From IMG/VR virus record IMGVR_UViG_3300034051_000039, positions 1 to 23,809 of that record: a DNA stretch of 23,809 nucleotides. One strand, written 5' to 3'. The DNA is from a virus. The notes below the pieces were generated by a model that made no database searches, was not told the origin of the DNA, and saw only the letters and a program-made list of their open reading frames with translations. The translations under genes were made by a program, and so were the position numbers. Position 1 is the stretch's first letter, and each line of letters starts with the position of its first letter. Positions 6,120 through 13,138 of the stretch are shown here, in pieces.

Positions 6120-6343
6120 GCGAAGTCCGCCCCGATCACTACAAGCAAAATAACAAAGAGGTGTGGGAAATGATGCTTGACATCTGGGGGCCTGCTGCCT
6201 TCATTGCCTACTGTGAAATCAACGCCTTCAAATATCGAATGCGAGCAGGACGCAAACCCAATAACCCAATCGAGCAGGACATTCTCAAGGCACAATGGTA
6301 CGAGGGGAAAGCCAGCGAAATAGCAAGAATCGAAAATGAGTAA
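6116..6343 (+). CDS. DUF3310-like phage protein
   Basis: A 75-aa protein with the marks of the DUF3310 (SaV-like) family: RPDHYKQNNKEVWEMMLDIW at the start, FIAYCEINAFKYRMRAGRK in the middle and DILKAQWYEGKASEIARIE at the end. The family hallmarks PDHYK, KYRxRxGxK and D-x-x-KAxWY are all present. The length matches the usual compact form. Members are common in phage nucleotide or replication clusters and have been called nucleotide kinase-like, though I know of no proven activity. It overlaps its neighbours by four and eight bases. Confidence 0.85.
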   Translation: MSEVRPDHYKQNNKEVWEMMLDIWGPAAFIAYCEINAFKYRMRAGRKPNNPIEQDILKAQWYEGKASEIARIENE

Positions 6344-6584
6344 TGCGATTTGGATGCTTGACCTTGAGGTATCGTACACCAAGAGCAAAAAGAAGCACAC
6401 AAAAAAGGTCTGGGCTTCCTCCAGATGGGAGGAGTTTCGCTCGGTAGTCAAGGACGAGGAGTGCATCGAGCAAATCAAATCCCGCTACGACTTACAGACG
6501 GCAACTGACTTCCGCATCACAAAAGTCCTCGGAGCGGTTTATTTAGGTGAGCGTTATGGTAAAACACAAGAAGGTATACTTTGA
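6336..6584 (+). CDS. Hypothetical basic protein, 82 aa
   Basis: It starts at ATG 6336, eight bases inside the DUF3310 gene. The sequence begins MSNAIWMLDLEVSYTKSKKK, with a beta-rich N-terminus and a run of lysines, then WASSRWEEFRSVVKDEECIEQ and a C-terminal ITKVLGAVYLGERYGKTQEG. It has one cysteine, no membrane segment and no family that I recognise. It overlaps the HNH gene by 29 bases. Coding-like composition and the tight packing support it. Confidence 0.62.
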   Translation: MSNAIWMLDLEVSYTKSKKKHTKKVWASSRWEEFRSVVKDEECIEQIKSRYDLQTATDFRITKVLGAVYLGERYGKTQEGIL

Positions 6585-6819
6585 TGCCACAGGGCTATCG
6601 CCCGTCGAATTCGTGGAATGCGAAGTGTGTGGAGGCCGTGCGGTTGACATCCACCACATCCAACCGAGAGGAATGGGAGGGAGCAAGAGCCGTGACGTAA
6701 TAGAAAATCTGATGGCGGTATGCCGACCTTGCCACCACGAAGCCGACTTTGGCACTAAACTATCAAAAGAGTACCTATATGAAATCCACTTACAGTACCT
6801 ATCACGGATTCTCCCTTGA
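6556..6819 (+). CDS. HNH endonuclease
   Basis: An 87-aa HNH nuclease from ATG 6556; a GTG at 6547 would add three residues. The zinc-binding Cys pair C22-x2-C25 (ECEVCGG) precedes the catalytic DIHHIQPRGMGG (H33/H34). Then N51 in ENLMAVC and the second Cys pair C56-x2-C59 with H60/H61 (CRPCHHEADFG) complete the beta-beta-alpha-metal fold. It cuts or nicks DNA with a divalent metal. About 1.2 kb before the terminase, it could be the HNH nuclease that assists packaging in many phages, or a small homing nuclease. Motifs are complete; the role is inferred. Confidence 0.88.
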   Translation: MVKHKKVYFDATGLSPVEFVECEVCGGRAVDIHHIQPRGMGGSKSRDVIENLMAVCRPCHHEADFGTKLSKEYLYEIHLQYLSRILP

Positions 6820-6994
6820 CACCGTCATCGGTTCCTACTACATTATGCGTATCAACGTATCGATGGCGGGCATTATGCTTCACCATTACGAGGTGTACAG
6901 ACGAAAGGGAAAGGACTTCTTTTTGGAGTACCAGAGCGAGGAGATGAACGATGACGCCTTCAACGATTGCGTGAACTACATCCGCCTCAAATGA
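6779..6994 (+). CDS. Hypothetical protein, 71 aa
   Basis: From ATG 6779 it overlaps the HNH gene by 41 bases, a longer overlap than usual here. In-frame upstream starts exist (6749) but would extend the overlap. The sequence is aromatic-rich: TYSTYHGFSLDTVIGSYYIM, then HHYEVYRRKGKDFFLEYQSE and a tail NDDAFNDCVNYIRLK. No motif is recognised. The stop shares ATGA with the glycosyltransferase start, consistent with coupled translation. Confidence 0.58.
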   Translation: MKSTYSTYHGFSLDTVIGSYYIMRINVSMAGIMLHHYEVYRRKGKDFFLEYQSEEMNDDAFNDCVNYIRLK

Positions 6995-7512
6995 TACACA
7001 TCCTCACGCCCTGCTCTCGTCCGTGGAACCTTGTGATGATAGCCCCAAGCATTCCACCCAAATGCAGCTGGAAGGTGGCCTTTGATAAATCAACAGGCGT
7101 ACAATCAAGAGGCAAATGGTATACGTCTCAATTCACTGGCAGCTGGGGTCATCCTGTACGGAACGAAATGCTCTCCCGCCTAAAGGCCAAGCCAGACGAT
7201 TACATCCTCTTTCTCGACGATGACAACCTCATCCACCCCAACTGGTACGAACACATCCAAGGAAGCACCGCAGATATGGTCACGTGGGGGCAGGAGAACA
7301 AGGACGGCTCCCTCCGACTGCGAGCAACAGACCAGCCACAGATAGGCAATATCGATATGGCTTCCTTTATGGTGAAGTATAAAATCGCCAAGCAACTGAA
7401 ATTCACCGACGTATACGAGGCAGATGGTATCTTTGCAATGCAGGCAGCCCAAAAAGCGAGCGACATTCAAGTAATAAACGAAAGCATTTCATACTACAAC
7501 TACCTAAAATGA
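6991..7512 (+). CDS. GT-A fold glycosyltransferase-like protein
   Basis: A 173-aa protein with the short GT-A (family 2-like) pattern: MIHILTPCSRPWNLVMI at the start, GHPVRNEMLSRL around residues 53-64, and the metal- and nucleotide-sugar-binding DDYILFLDDDNLIHPNWYEH with DDD at 76-78. A later GNIDMASFMVKYKIA and FTDVYEADGIFAMQ fit the acceptor side. It should transfer a sugar from an activated donor, on phage DNA, a virion protein or a host surface molecule; the acceptor is unknown. It is shorter than cellular family 2 enzymes, as usual for phage versions. It overlaps both neighbours by four bases. A second glycosyltransferase follows the terminase. Confidence 0.82.
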   Translation: MIHILTPCSRPWNLVMIAPSIPPKCSWKVAFDKSTGVQSRGKWYTSQFTGSWGHPVRNEMLSRLKAKPDDYILFLDDDNLIHPNWYEHIQGSTADMVTWGQENKDGSLRLRATDQPQIGNIDMASFMVKYKIAKQLKFTDVYEADGIFAMQAAQKASDIQVINESISYYNYLK

Positions 7513-7739
7513 AAGCAACTTTGACCTATAAGGTGGAGACCCACGAACAGGAGGCCATCTTCAAACGAGCAGTACGTTCCGAGGACGCTTGGAACTCCCT
7601 CTGGGAGACCGAACTATTCTTGCATACAATGGTGCAGGAAGCCAAGCACGAATACGAGCTGATTCTTTGGAAACAAGCGCAGTCCGTATTCCGCAACATC
7701 CTACAAACGAACTCAATATCTCTGGAGAATGAGTACTAA
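7509..7739 (+). CDS. Small phage protein related to the 5746-5964 product
   Basis: A 76-aa protein beginning MKATLTYKVETHEQEAIFKR, then EDAWNSLWETELFLHTMVQE and ending VFRNILQTNSISLENEY. It lines up loosely with the product at 5746-5964: MKA-L, EQE, LW, RN-LQ-N are shared at similar places. It probably belongs to the same broad family of small phage proteins of unknown function. The relation is weak and needs an alignment. It overlaps the glycosyltransferase by four bases and the terminase small subunit by 11. Confidence 0.66.
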   Translation: MKATLTYKVETHEQEAIFKRAVRSEDAWNSLWETELFLHTMVQEAKHEYELILWKQAQSVFRNILQTNSISLENEY

Positions 7740-8076
7740 AACGGACATTACAAAAAGGGCAATGATTGAAGCCCTCGAAAAGTCGCTTGGTATTGTGTCT
7801 ACCGCAGCACGAGTGGTAGGCATCAGCCGCAATACGCACTACGAATGGTACCGTGAAGACCCCAAGTACAAGCAAGAGGTAGACGCTATCGCAGATATGG
7901 CGATTGACTTTGCGGAGTCCTCCCTTCACAACCAGATAAAGGACGGCAACCCTACCTCCACCATCTTCTACTTAAAGACAAAGGGCAAGAGCCGTGGCTA
8001 TGTAGAACGGCAGGAGATAGAACACCACGCAGACAAATCCTTCAAGGTCACCATTGTCGGAGATACGAACGAATAA
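7729..8076 (+). CDS. Terminase small subunit-like DNA-binding protein
   Basis: A 115-aa protein directly before and overlapping the terminase large subunit. The N-terminal half has a helix-turn-helix, KSLGIVSTAARVVGISRNTH followed by YEWYREDPKYKQEVD. The C-terminal half reads DFAESSLHNQIKDGNPTSTI and then FYLKTKGKSRGYVERQEIE, the pattern I know from small terminase-like proteins of Bacteroidota phages. It is expected to recognise the packaging site on phage DNA and to load the large subunit. Length is typical for the compact form. Position and motif agree. Confidence 0.82.
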   Translation: MSTKTDITKRAMIEALEKSLGIVSTAARVVGISRNTHYEWYREDPKYKQEVDAIADMAIDFAESSLHNQIKDGNPTSTIFYLKTKGKSRGYVERQEIEHHADKSFKVTIVGDTNE

Positions 8077-9211
8077 GGTCTTTGCCCACCTACTGCGGAG
8101 CGACAAGCGCATCACAGTAGAGCAGGGTGGAACTCGGAGCGGGAAGACGTATAACATCCTACTCTGGGTTATTTTTCATTATTGTGCTACCAACAGGGAC
8201 AAGGTGGTCACGGTATGCAGAAAGACGTTCCCGTCTCTACGTGCATCGGTGATGCGTGACTTCATCGACATACTGCGAGCGCACGACCTGTATCGGGAAG
8301 AAGACCACAATATGTCCAACCACGAATACCAGCTCAATGGTAACCTGGTGGAGTTCATATCTCTTGACCAACCGCAAAAGATACGGGGACGCAAACGGAA
8401 CCTCCTATACATTAACGAGGCGAACGAACTGTTCTTTGAGGACTGGCAGCAGCTCATCTTCCGTACGGACGGCAAAATCATTCTGGACTACAACCCCTCC
8501 GACTCGTTCCACTGGATATACGACAAGGTACTGACCCGTGACGATTGTGACTTCTACCAAACGACCTACAAAGACAACCCGTTTCTGGATGCCGTCATCA
8601 TTGACGAAATTGAACGCCTCCAGTTTACGGACGAGGACTACTGGCGGGTTTATGGTCTGGGGGAACGTGGCAGCAACCGAGCAGCAGTATTCTCCTTCTC
8701 AGCAAGCGACATCCCAAAAGAAGCAAAACTACTGGCATATGGAATGGACTTCGGTTACACAAACGACCCAACCTCCCTCGTGGGTGTCTACGAGTACGGG
8801 GATGCTCTTTATATGGACGAACTCATCTACCGCACGGGGATGACGAACAGGGACATCCACAACGTCCTGACCGACCTCGGCATCAGCAGATATGCGGAAA
8901 TCTTTGCCGATAGCGCAGAACCGAAATCTATTGACGAGCTGCACCGCTTTGGGTGGAACGTGAAGCCCACCGCCAAAGGCCCAGATTCCGTAATGGCGGG
9001 GATTGATATGATGAAACGCTTTCGCTTACTGGCTACCCCACGAAGCACGAACCTAATCAAGGAACTCCAGAACTACAAGTGGGCGGAGGACAAGAACGGG
9101 AACCTGCTCAATAAACCGATGGACGCTTTCAACCACGCCTGCGATGCTGCGAGATATGCGGTATTTAATAAGAAGGCAAACCCTAACTTTGGACGATACA
9201 CTTTGAGATGA
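8054..9211 (+). CDS. terL: Terminase large subunit
   Basis: A 385-aa PBSX-type large terminase, the motor and nuclease that packages DNA into the prohead. Walker A is GGTRSGKT at 25-32, Walker B with the catalytic glutamate is LLYINEANE at 117-125, and LDYNPSD (144-150) fits motif III. The RNase H-like nuclease has GMDFGY (230-235), FADSAEP (284-290) and DAFNHACDA (357-365), each giving an acidic metal ligand. No ATG is available; the start is TTG 8054, which gives a full N-terminus and overlaps the small subunit by 23 bases. The C-terminus overlaps the next gene as ATGA. Complete and confident. Confidence 0.95.
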   Translation: MSEIRTNKVFAHLLRSDKRITVEQGGTRSGKTYNILLWVIFHYCATNRDKVVTVCRKTFPSLRASVMRDFIDILRAHDLYREEDHNMSNHEYQLNGNLVEFISLDQPQKIRGRKRNLLYINEANELFFEDWQQLIFRTDGKIILDYNPSDSFHWIYDKVLTRDDCDFYQTTYKDNPFLDAVIIDEIERLQFTDEDYWRVYGLGERGSNRAAVFSFSASDIPKEAKLLAYGMDFGYTNDPTSLVGVYEYGDALYMDELIYRTGMTNRDIHNVLTDLGISRYAEIFADSAEPKSIDELHRFGWNVKPTAKGPDSVMAGIDMMKRFRLLATPRSTNLIKELQNYKWAEDKNGNLLNKPMDAFNHACDAARYAVFNKKANPNFGRYTLR

Positions 9212-10128
9212 TATTAGTTGTAGGTCAACCAAACGGAGTTTACTACCACCGACTCCAAGTTCCTTACGAGGATTTGTTAATGCGTGGTTTTGCAGTGAAG
9301 TTCGGCACGATTGCCGACCTCGACCAGTTGAAGGGGCATATCACGCACCTCGTGGTGAATCGGGGTCTGGCAACAAAAGACCACAACAAGTTCAAAGCCC
9401 TGCTGCGGAGTTACGACATCAAGTTCATCGTTGACTTGGATGACTGGTGGAACCTGCCCACCGACCACGTGAACAAGTCACTTGCAAAGGGAACGCAGAT
9501 TCTCAACTCGCTTAAAATAGCGGACGAGATTCACACCACGAACGAGTACCTCGCCGAGAAGATTCAAAAGATAAATCCATACGTTCCAATCTACATCCTG
9601 CCGAATGCGATCGACCCACGGCGGGAGCAATGGACAACAGAGAAGACCACGGAGGAGTTGACCATCGGGTACCTCGGTGCCTTGCATCACGACTACGACC
9701 TCAAGTGGAATGAGATTGACCTGTCAGCTCACAACTCGTATTCAATCGAATACTACCAACAGGCGATTGGTACACGGCAGGCATTCGAGAAAAAGAACTA
9801 CGAGAATTACGGGGAACTGTACAGGCAGGTGGACGTGTCCATCGCACCACTCGCACCAACCGAATTTAACCGATGCAAGTCCAACCTCAAAGCGTTGGAG
9901 GCAGGATTCACCAAGACCTGTATCATCGCACAAAAGATGCACCCGTATACGCCTCTGTTGAACGATAGCAACTCAATCCTTTGCCGTACTCCGAGTGACT
10001 GGAGGGAAGCCCTTGCGTCCATAACAAAAGAGAAAGCGCAGGAGCTGGCCGAGAACCTGTATCACGACGTGCAATTTTTTGACATTGAGAATATCAATAA
10101 CACCCGACAGGAATGCTTCGTAAAGTAA
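9208..10128 (+). CDS. GT-B fold glycosyltransferase-like protein
   Basis: A 306-aa protein resembling group 1 (GT4-like) glycosyltransferases. The N-terminal Rossmann half has MILVVGQPNGVYYHRLQVP and IVDLDDWW (74-81), then DEIHTTNEYLAEKI and YILPNAID (129-136). The C-terminal half has LTIGYLGALHHDYD (151-164), VDVSIAPLAPTEFNRCKSN (208-226) and the donor-binding helix KALEAGF (228-234). Phage proteins of this kind often modify virion or DNA components. It starts by ATGA in the terminase gene and overlaps the chaperone by 16 bases, so it is embedded in the morphogenesis operon. The acceptor is unknown; a virion glycosylation role is inferred from the position. Confidence 0.8.
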   Translation: MILVVGQPNGVYYHRLQVPYEDLLMRGFAVKFGTIADLDQLKGHITHLVVNRGLATKDHNKFKALLRSYDIKFIVDLDDWWNLPTDHVNKSLAKGTQILNSLKIADEIHTTNEYLAEKIQKINPYVPIYILPNAIDPRREQWTTEKTTEELTIGYLGALHHDYDLKWNEIDLSAHNSYSIEYYQQAIGTRQAFEKKNYENYGELYRQVDVSIAPLAPTEFNRCKSNLKALEAGFTKTCIIAQKMHPYTPLLNDSNSILCRTPSDWREALASITKEKAQELAENLYHDVQFFDIENINNTRQECFVK

Positions 10129-10775
10129 TCGTACCCACCGAACTCGCTGACATCACGCTAAAGGATTACCAGCGTTTTATGGGGGCAAACCCCACGGATG
10201 ACACCTTTAACCAACTGGCTCTGTCTATCTTCTGCGGAATCGATGCGGAGGAGTACCCGCTATTCCCAAAGGCGCAACTGGAGGAGATTGAAACGCTTGT
10301 GCAGTTCACCTTGAACGAGAAGCCAGATCTCAAGCGCATCATCAAAATAGGTGACGTTGAGTACGGCTTTCACCCCAACTTGGAGGACATCACCACGGGC
10401 GAGTTTATTGATGCACAGGAATACCTCAAGGACTCCATCAAGAACGCCACCAAATGGCTTGGTGTGCTGTACCGACCAATCACACAGAAGGCCGCAGGAC
10501 GCTACGAGATCGAGGCGTACAACCCAGCGAAACACGACGGAGCAGCATTCGAGAATGTAACGATGGACATCGTGGAGGGGTGTCGACTTTTTTTTACTCG
10601 TTTGCAACTATCATTACAGATAGGTACCCTACTGTCTTCGAGTCCGAACCCAGCGACCAAAGAGCTGCGGACATCAAATCCCAGTTCTCTAAAAAATGGG
10701 GATGGTTTGCAGTCATCCATCAACTTGCTGGCGGAAATGTACTCAATAGTGAGGCCGTCACGAATCTCCCGCTGA
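10113..10775 (+). CDS. Tail assembly chaperone, zero-frame product
   Basis: The zero frame encodes 220 aa from ATG 10113. The first 161 residues look like a genuine phage tail assembly chaperone-like domain (VPTELADITLKDYQRFMGAN, then FNQLALSIFCGIDAEEYPL and FENVTMDIVEGC). At 10588-10595 the gene crosses a T8 run. After it the zero frame reads TRLQLSLQIGTLLSSSPNPA and so on, a low-complexity tail unlike a conserved domain. The -1 frame continues a plausible helical domain to 10855. The slippage yields a longer protein of about 247 aa. The family assignment rests on position, frameshift and pattern, so it is moderate. It overlaps the glycosyltransferase by 16 bases. Confidence 0.72.
   Translation: MLRKVIVPTELADITLKDYQRFMGANPTDDTFNQLALSIFCGIDAEEYPLFPKAQLEEIETLVQFTLNEKPDLKRIIKIGDVEYGFHPNLEDITTGEFIDAQEYLKDSIKNATKWLGVLYRPITQKAAGRYEIEAYNPAKHDGAAFENVTMDIVEGCRLFFTRLQLSLQIGTLLSSSPNPATKELRTSNPSSLKNGDGLQSSINLLAEMYSIVRPSRISR
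10588..10595 (+). other. Candidate -1 slippery site (T8)
   Basis: Read in the zero frame as CTT TTT TTT ACT, the run gives T TTT TTT, a perfect X-XXY-YYZ slippery heptamer. Moving back one base joins the 161-residue N-terminal part to the open -1 frame. A small 5-bp hairpin (CTATC, loop ATTACA, GATAG; 10608-10623) lies 12 bases downstream. Alternatives are transcriptional slippage on U8, or a sequencing loss of one T in a true T9 run. Confidence 0.65.
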
Positions 10776-10855
10776 ACCAATGCCTTACTTGGCTTGCTTA
10801 CGAAGTTGACAAGGCACGAGTCGACCAAGCCCTGATGCGACAGCAAAGCAGGTAG
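10589..10855 (+). CDS. Tail assembly chaperone, C-terminal part in -1 frame
   Basis: This is the -1 continuation of the preceding gene, read only if ribosomes or RNA polymerase slip on the T8 run. It encodes FFYSFATIITDRYPTVFESE, then FSKKWGWFAVIHQLAGGNVL and LPLNQCLTWLAYEVDKARVD, ending at TAG 10853-10855. KWGW, INQLA-like and LP-x-QCL-x-W-L-Y-E patterns fit the end of the same family in Bacteroidota phages. No start codon fits here; codons upstream in this frame (from 10454) are a shadow of the first frame. The fused protein would be about 247 aa. Confidence 0.68.
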   Translation, partial: FFYSFATIITDRYPTVFESEPSDQRAADIKSQFSKKWGWFAVIHQLAGGNVLNSEAVTNLPLNQCLTWLAYEVDKARVDQALMRQQSR

Positions 10856-10857
10856 GG

Positions 10858-10872
10858 GGTTTTATAGTTATG
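10858..10872 (+). promoter_or_regulatory. Leader motif GGTTTTATAGTTATG
   Basis: The 15 bases ending in the start codon of the 10870 gene fit GGTTWTATANNTATG. They match the leaders at 21161-21175 and 23577-23591 with the ATG at the same place. The 14-base gap after the chaperone stop is filled by it. Promoter or translation element, not decided. Confidence 0.5.
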
Positions 10873-11337
10873 AAATACGGATACTATCAACTCTGCGAGG
10901 CGTTGCAATCGGCAGCGACCTCGGCTGATTATATTACGACTACGACTTGGGGAAACATCTTTGACGTTGATATGCGTAAGATGACCCTCTTTCCCCTGTG
11001 TCATATCTTGGTGGGGAACGCCACCGTCAACGAACGGACAGTCACCTACGAGGTTGACCTTCTGGTGATGGACGTAGTGGACTACTCTAAGCAAGACCCG
11101 AACGTAGACCCGTACTCATTTCAAGGGGTAGCGATTAAGCAGGACATCTACCACCGTGCGCTCTTTTCAGCGCAGCAAATGATTGCATCCCTCCGCAGAG
11201 GTGCTTTGTATTCCGATGGCTTTGAGTTGGTGAACGACCCCGTATGCGAGCCGATTGATGAGGACTACGAGAACACCCTTTGCGGGTGGAAGTTCACCCT
11301 CCAAATTATGACCCCGAACCCGACAATCATCTGCTGA
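10870..11337 (+). CDS. Phage tail-region structural protein, likely tail completion or terminator
   Basis: A 155-aa protein of unknown exact function, but of the type I recall in tail modules of Bacteroidota phages. It reads YYQLCEALQSAATSADYITT, then VDMRKMTLFPLCHILVGNAT, VTYEVDLLVMDVVDYS and a C-terminal NDPVCEPIDEDYENTLCGWK. The pairing of CEP-x-x-x-x-x-N-x-L-x-G-W near the end with a beta-rich core suggests a tail terminator or connector fold. It has its own AT-rich leader and overlaps the next gene as TGATG. Structural role fairly likely, specific role inferred from context. Confidence 0.68.
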   Translation: MKYGYYQLCEALQSAATSADYITTTTWGNIFDVDMRKMTLFPLCHILVGNATVNERTVTYEVDLLVMDVVDYSKQDPNVDPYSFQGVAIKQDIYHRALFSAQQMIASLRRGALYSDGFELVNDPVCEPIDEDYENTLCGWKFTLQIMTPNPTIIC

Positions 11338-11849
11338 TGGCGTCTGGAAAGCCCGACTTAAAGAAAGCCGAGAACACCAAGTTTGCCCTTGACAAATTTG
11401 GGAAGTACCTCGTGCAGCAATCACGGGCGAACCTAACCAAGCAGAAAAAGAACGTCACCAAGAACCTGTACAACTCCCTTGCCTACGAAACGAAGGTGAA
11501 CCCCCGCTCCATTGAGTTCGACTTCTTGATGGCTGAATACGGGGAGTGGGTAGATAAGGGAAGGAAGAAGGGCAAGATGCCTCCGTTCGGGGCAATCTAT
11601 GCGTGGGTAGCACGGCGCAAGATTCAATTCAAGGACACCAAGACAAAGAAGTTCCTGTCCTACTCCCAGACCGCCAGTATGGTGATGCTGAAAATTAAGA
11701 ACAAAGGAATCGACCCAACCTACTTCTATTCACGCCCCTTTCAACTGGGGTACGAGAAACTGCCAGATGAGATACGCCAAGCATACGAGCTGGACGTGAT
11801 GCAGTTCCTTGAATTTACAATAAACGAATTGAACAAAAAATATAAGTAA
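11337..11849 (+). CDS. HK97 gp10-like tail/neck completion protein
   Basis: A 170-aa protein from ATG 11337 (TGATG overlap); a longer reading from 11280 would run back into the previous gene. The core fits the HK97 gp10/neck group: helix KFALDKFGKYLVQQSRANLT, then FLMAEYGEWVDKGRKKGKMP with the usual YG-WVD-G---GK-PP, then IYAWVARRKIQF, SYSQTASMVMLKIKNKGIDP and TYFYSRPFQLGYEKL. The G-x-x-PT-x-F-x-x-RPF ending is typical. It likely joins the head and the tail or completes the tail. Next to the tail genes here, not the head genes. Confidence 0.75.
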   Translation: MASGKPDLKKAENTKFALDKFGKYLVQQSRANLTKQKKNVTKNLYNSLAYETKVNPRSIEFDFLMAEYGEWVDKGRKKGKMPPFGAIYAWVARRKIQFKDTKTKKFLSYSQTASMVMLKIKNKGIDPTYFYSRPFQLGYEKLPDEIRQAYELDVMQFLEFTINELNKKYK

Positions 11850-13138
11850 TGGCCATCACTATAGTACAACAACCACCCGCCTACGCCTTCGGCAGTTCAC
11901 CTATGGTGTACGGACTGGACTCTACGGCATACGCATCTACGGGCTTTGCCTACATTGCAGACGTATTCGTGTGGACGGGTTCCATTGCATCCGTTCCTGC
12001 GAGTTACACGTACCGCTTCAAGCTGCGCCCCGATCCCGTTTCCGCTCGTTATGGGTACTTGGATATTCGGAACGTGGTTGACCAGTACCTATCTGCTACC
12101 ACGATAGCCCACGATGACGGCACGGCACAGAACAACGTGGCCTCTGTCGTGAACGTGCAGGTGAAGTTTCGTGAGTACACCAATAGCGGTGGACTTTCTG
12201 GCGTGCTGGCTACATCGAGCAGCATTCGTGCATACGATGGATGGAGTGAGGTGAGTGATGGACTGAATGTGAATCTTGAAACGCAAACGGGAGGCATACT
12301 GACCTCGATGCCGCAGTCCCCTTCTTGGGTTCCTATCTGGGAGGAGCAGCAGATGACGCTTGGAGTGATGCTCGGCTCTACTCCGCCGCCAGACCGCATA
12401 CAAGTAAACTACTCGGACGGCACCTACGGGACGCTATTGTTCTCTACCTTGTCCGTGACGGGAGGCAACAACTCGCAGAACTGGATGTGGTTTATTCCTA
12501 TTGGAATCACCAACCTAAACGCTTCTGCTATTGACCGAAAACCAGAGGACGTTGCGAACCTGCAATGGTATACGATTGACTTCCAACAGGGCTACGCTGC
12601 GGCATACGAGACCCGTGTACTTGCTGATGGCGGCGTATGCGAGGGGCTTGCCTGCTTACAAGCAGCACTCATTGAACTGGCAGGAATCCAAAGCACCTAC
12701 AAGTTTGAGGTTCAATGCGAGCCACGCTACACCCCGCTTACTATTGCCTTCCAAAATAGGTACGGGGCGTGGGATTATTTGCTCGTGCAAAAGAAGTCCG
12801 TGGAGAGCATCAATATCGAGCGAGATACCTATACCGCAAATGTTATTACTCGTTCAGCAGGAACCGCCTCAATACCCTCATACGCAGCGTCAAAGCAATA
12901 CTTCAACACGCAAGGCCAAGAGCAACTGATTGTGAACACGGGATTCATTTCGGAAGGGATGAATGAGATGGTGAAAGATATGATGCTTTCCTCCACCTTG
13001 CAGTTGGTGGAGCAGCAGCAGGGCGTAATTTTGAAGGATACGCAGGTCACCTACAAGACCTCCGTGAATGACAACCTCGTGCAGTACACCTTCACTTTGG
13101 AATACGCAAACCCTGTGAAAAACAAACTATGGCTCTAA
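11849..13138 (+). CDS. Large tail/baseplate-type structural protein
   Basis: A 429-aa protein that starts in a TAATG overlap. It is rich in beta-strand-type sequence (FAYIADVFVWTGSIASVPAS, then YGYLDIRNVVDQYLSATTIA and RIQVNYSDGTYGTLLFSTLS). The LDIRNVVDQYL motif and the paired position with the following very large protein recall the two structural proteins placed before the tape measure gene in several Bacteroidota phages. It may form part of the distal tail or baseplate. Alternatively it is a Fn3-like/Ig-like tail fibre base. No enzyme motif or transmembrane segment is visible. It overlaps the next gene by ten bases. Confidence 0.65.
   Translation: MAITIVQQPPAYAFGSSPMVYGLDSTAYASTGFAYIADVFVWTGSIASVPASYTYRFKLRPDPVSARYGYLDIRNVVDQYLSATTIAHDDGTAQNNVASVVNVQVKFREYTNSGGLSGVLATSSSIRAYDGWSEVSDGLNVNLETQTGGILTSMPQSPSWVPIWEEQQMTLGVMLGSTPPPDRIQVNYSDGTYGTLLFSTLSVTGGNNSQNWMWFIPIGITNLNASAIDRKPEDVANLQWYTIDFQQGYAAAYETRVLADGGVCEGLACLQAALIELAGIQSTYKFEVQCEPRYTPLTIAFQNRYGAWDYLLVQKKSVESINIERDTYTANVITRSAGTASIPSYAASKQYFNTQGQEQLIVNTGFISEGMNEMVKDMMLSSTLQLVEQQQGVILKDTQVTYKTSVNDNLVQYTFTLEYANPVKNKLWL

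Noticed and set aside
8256-8843. Open frames of 92 and 101 aa inside the terminase gene
   Set aside because: Thr/Arg/Ser-rich shadows of the terminase large subunit in another frame, with no start signal.
10454-10588. Upstream part of the -1 frame before the T8 run, as a separate gene start
   Set aside because: The codons from 10454 to the run encode a sequence opposite in style to the rest (Arg/Thr-rich), in the shadow of a good zero-frame domain. Only the part after the run looks genuine.
10608-10623. Hairpin after the T8 run as a strong frameshift stimulator
   Set aside because: Only five base pairs, A/T-rich, with a six-base loop; too weak to count as evidence by itself.
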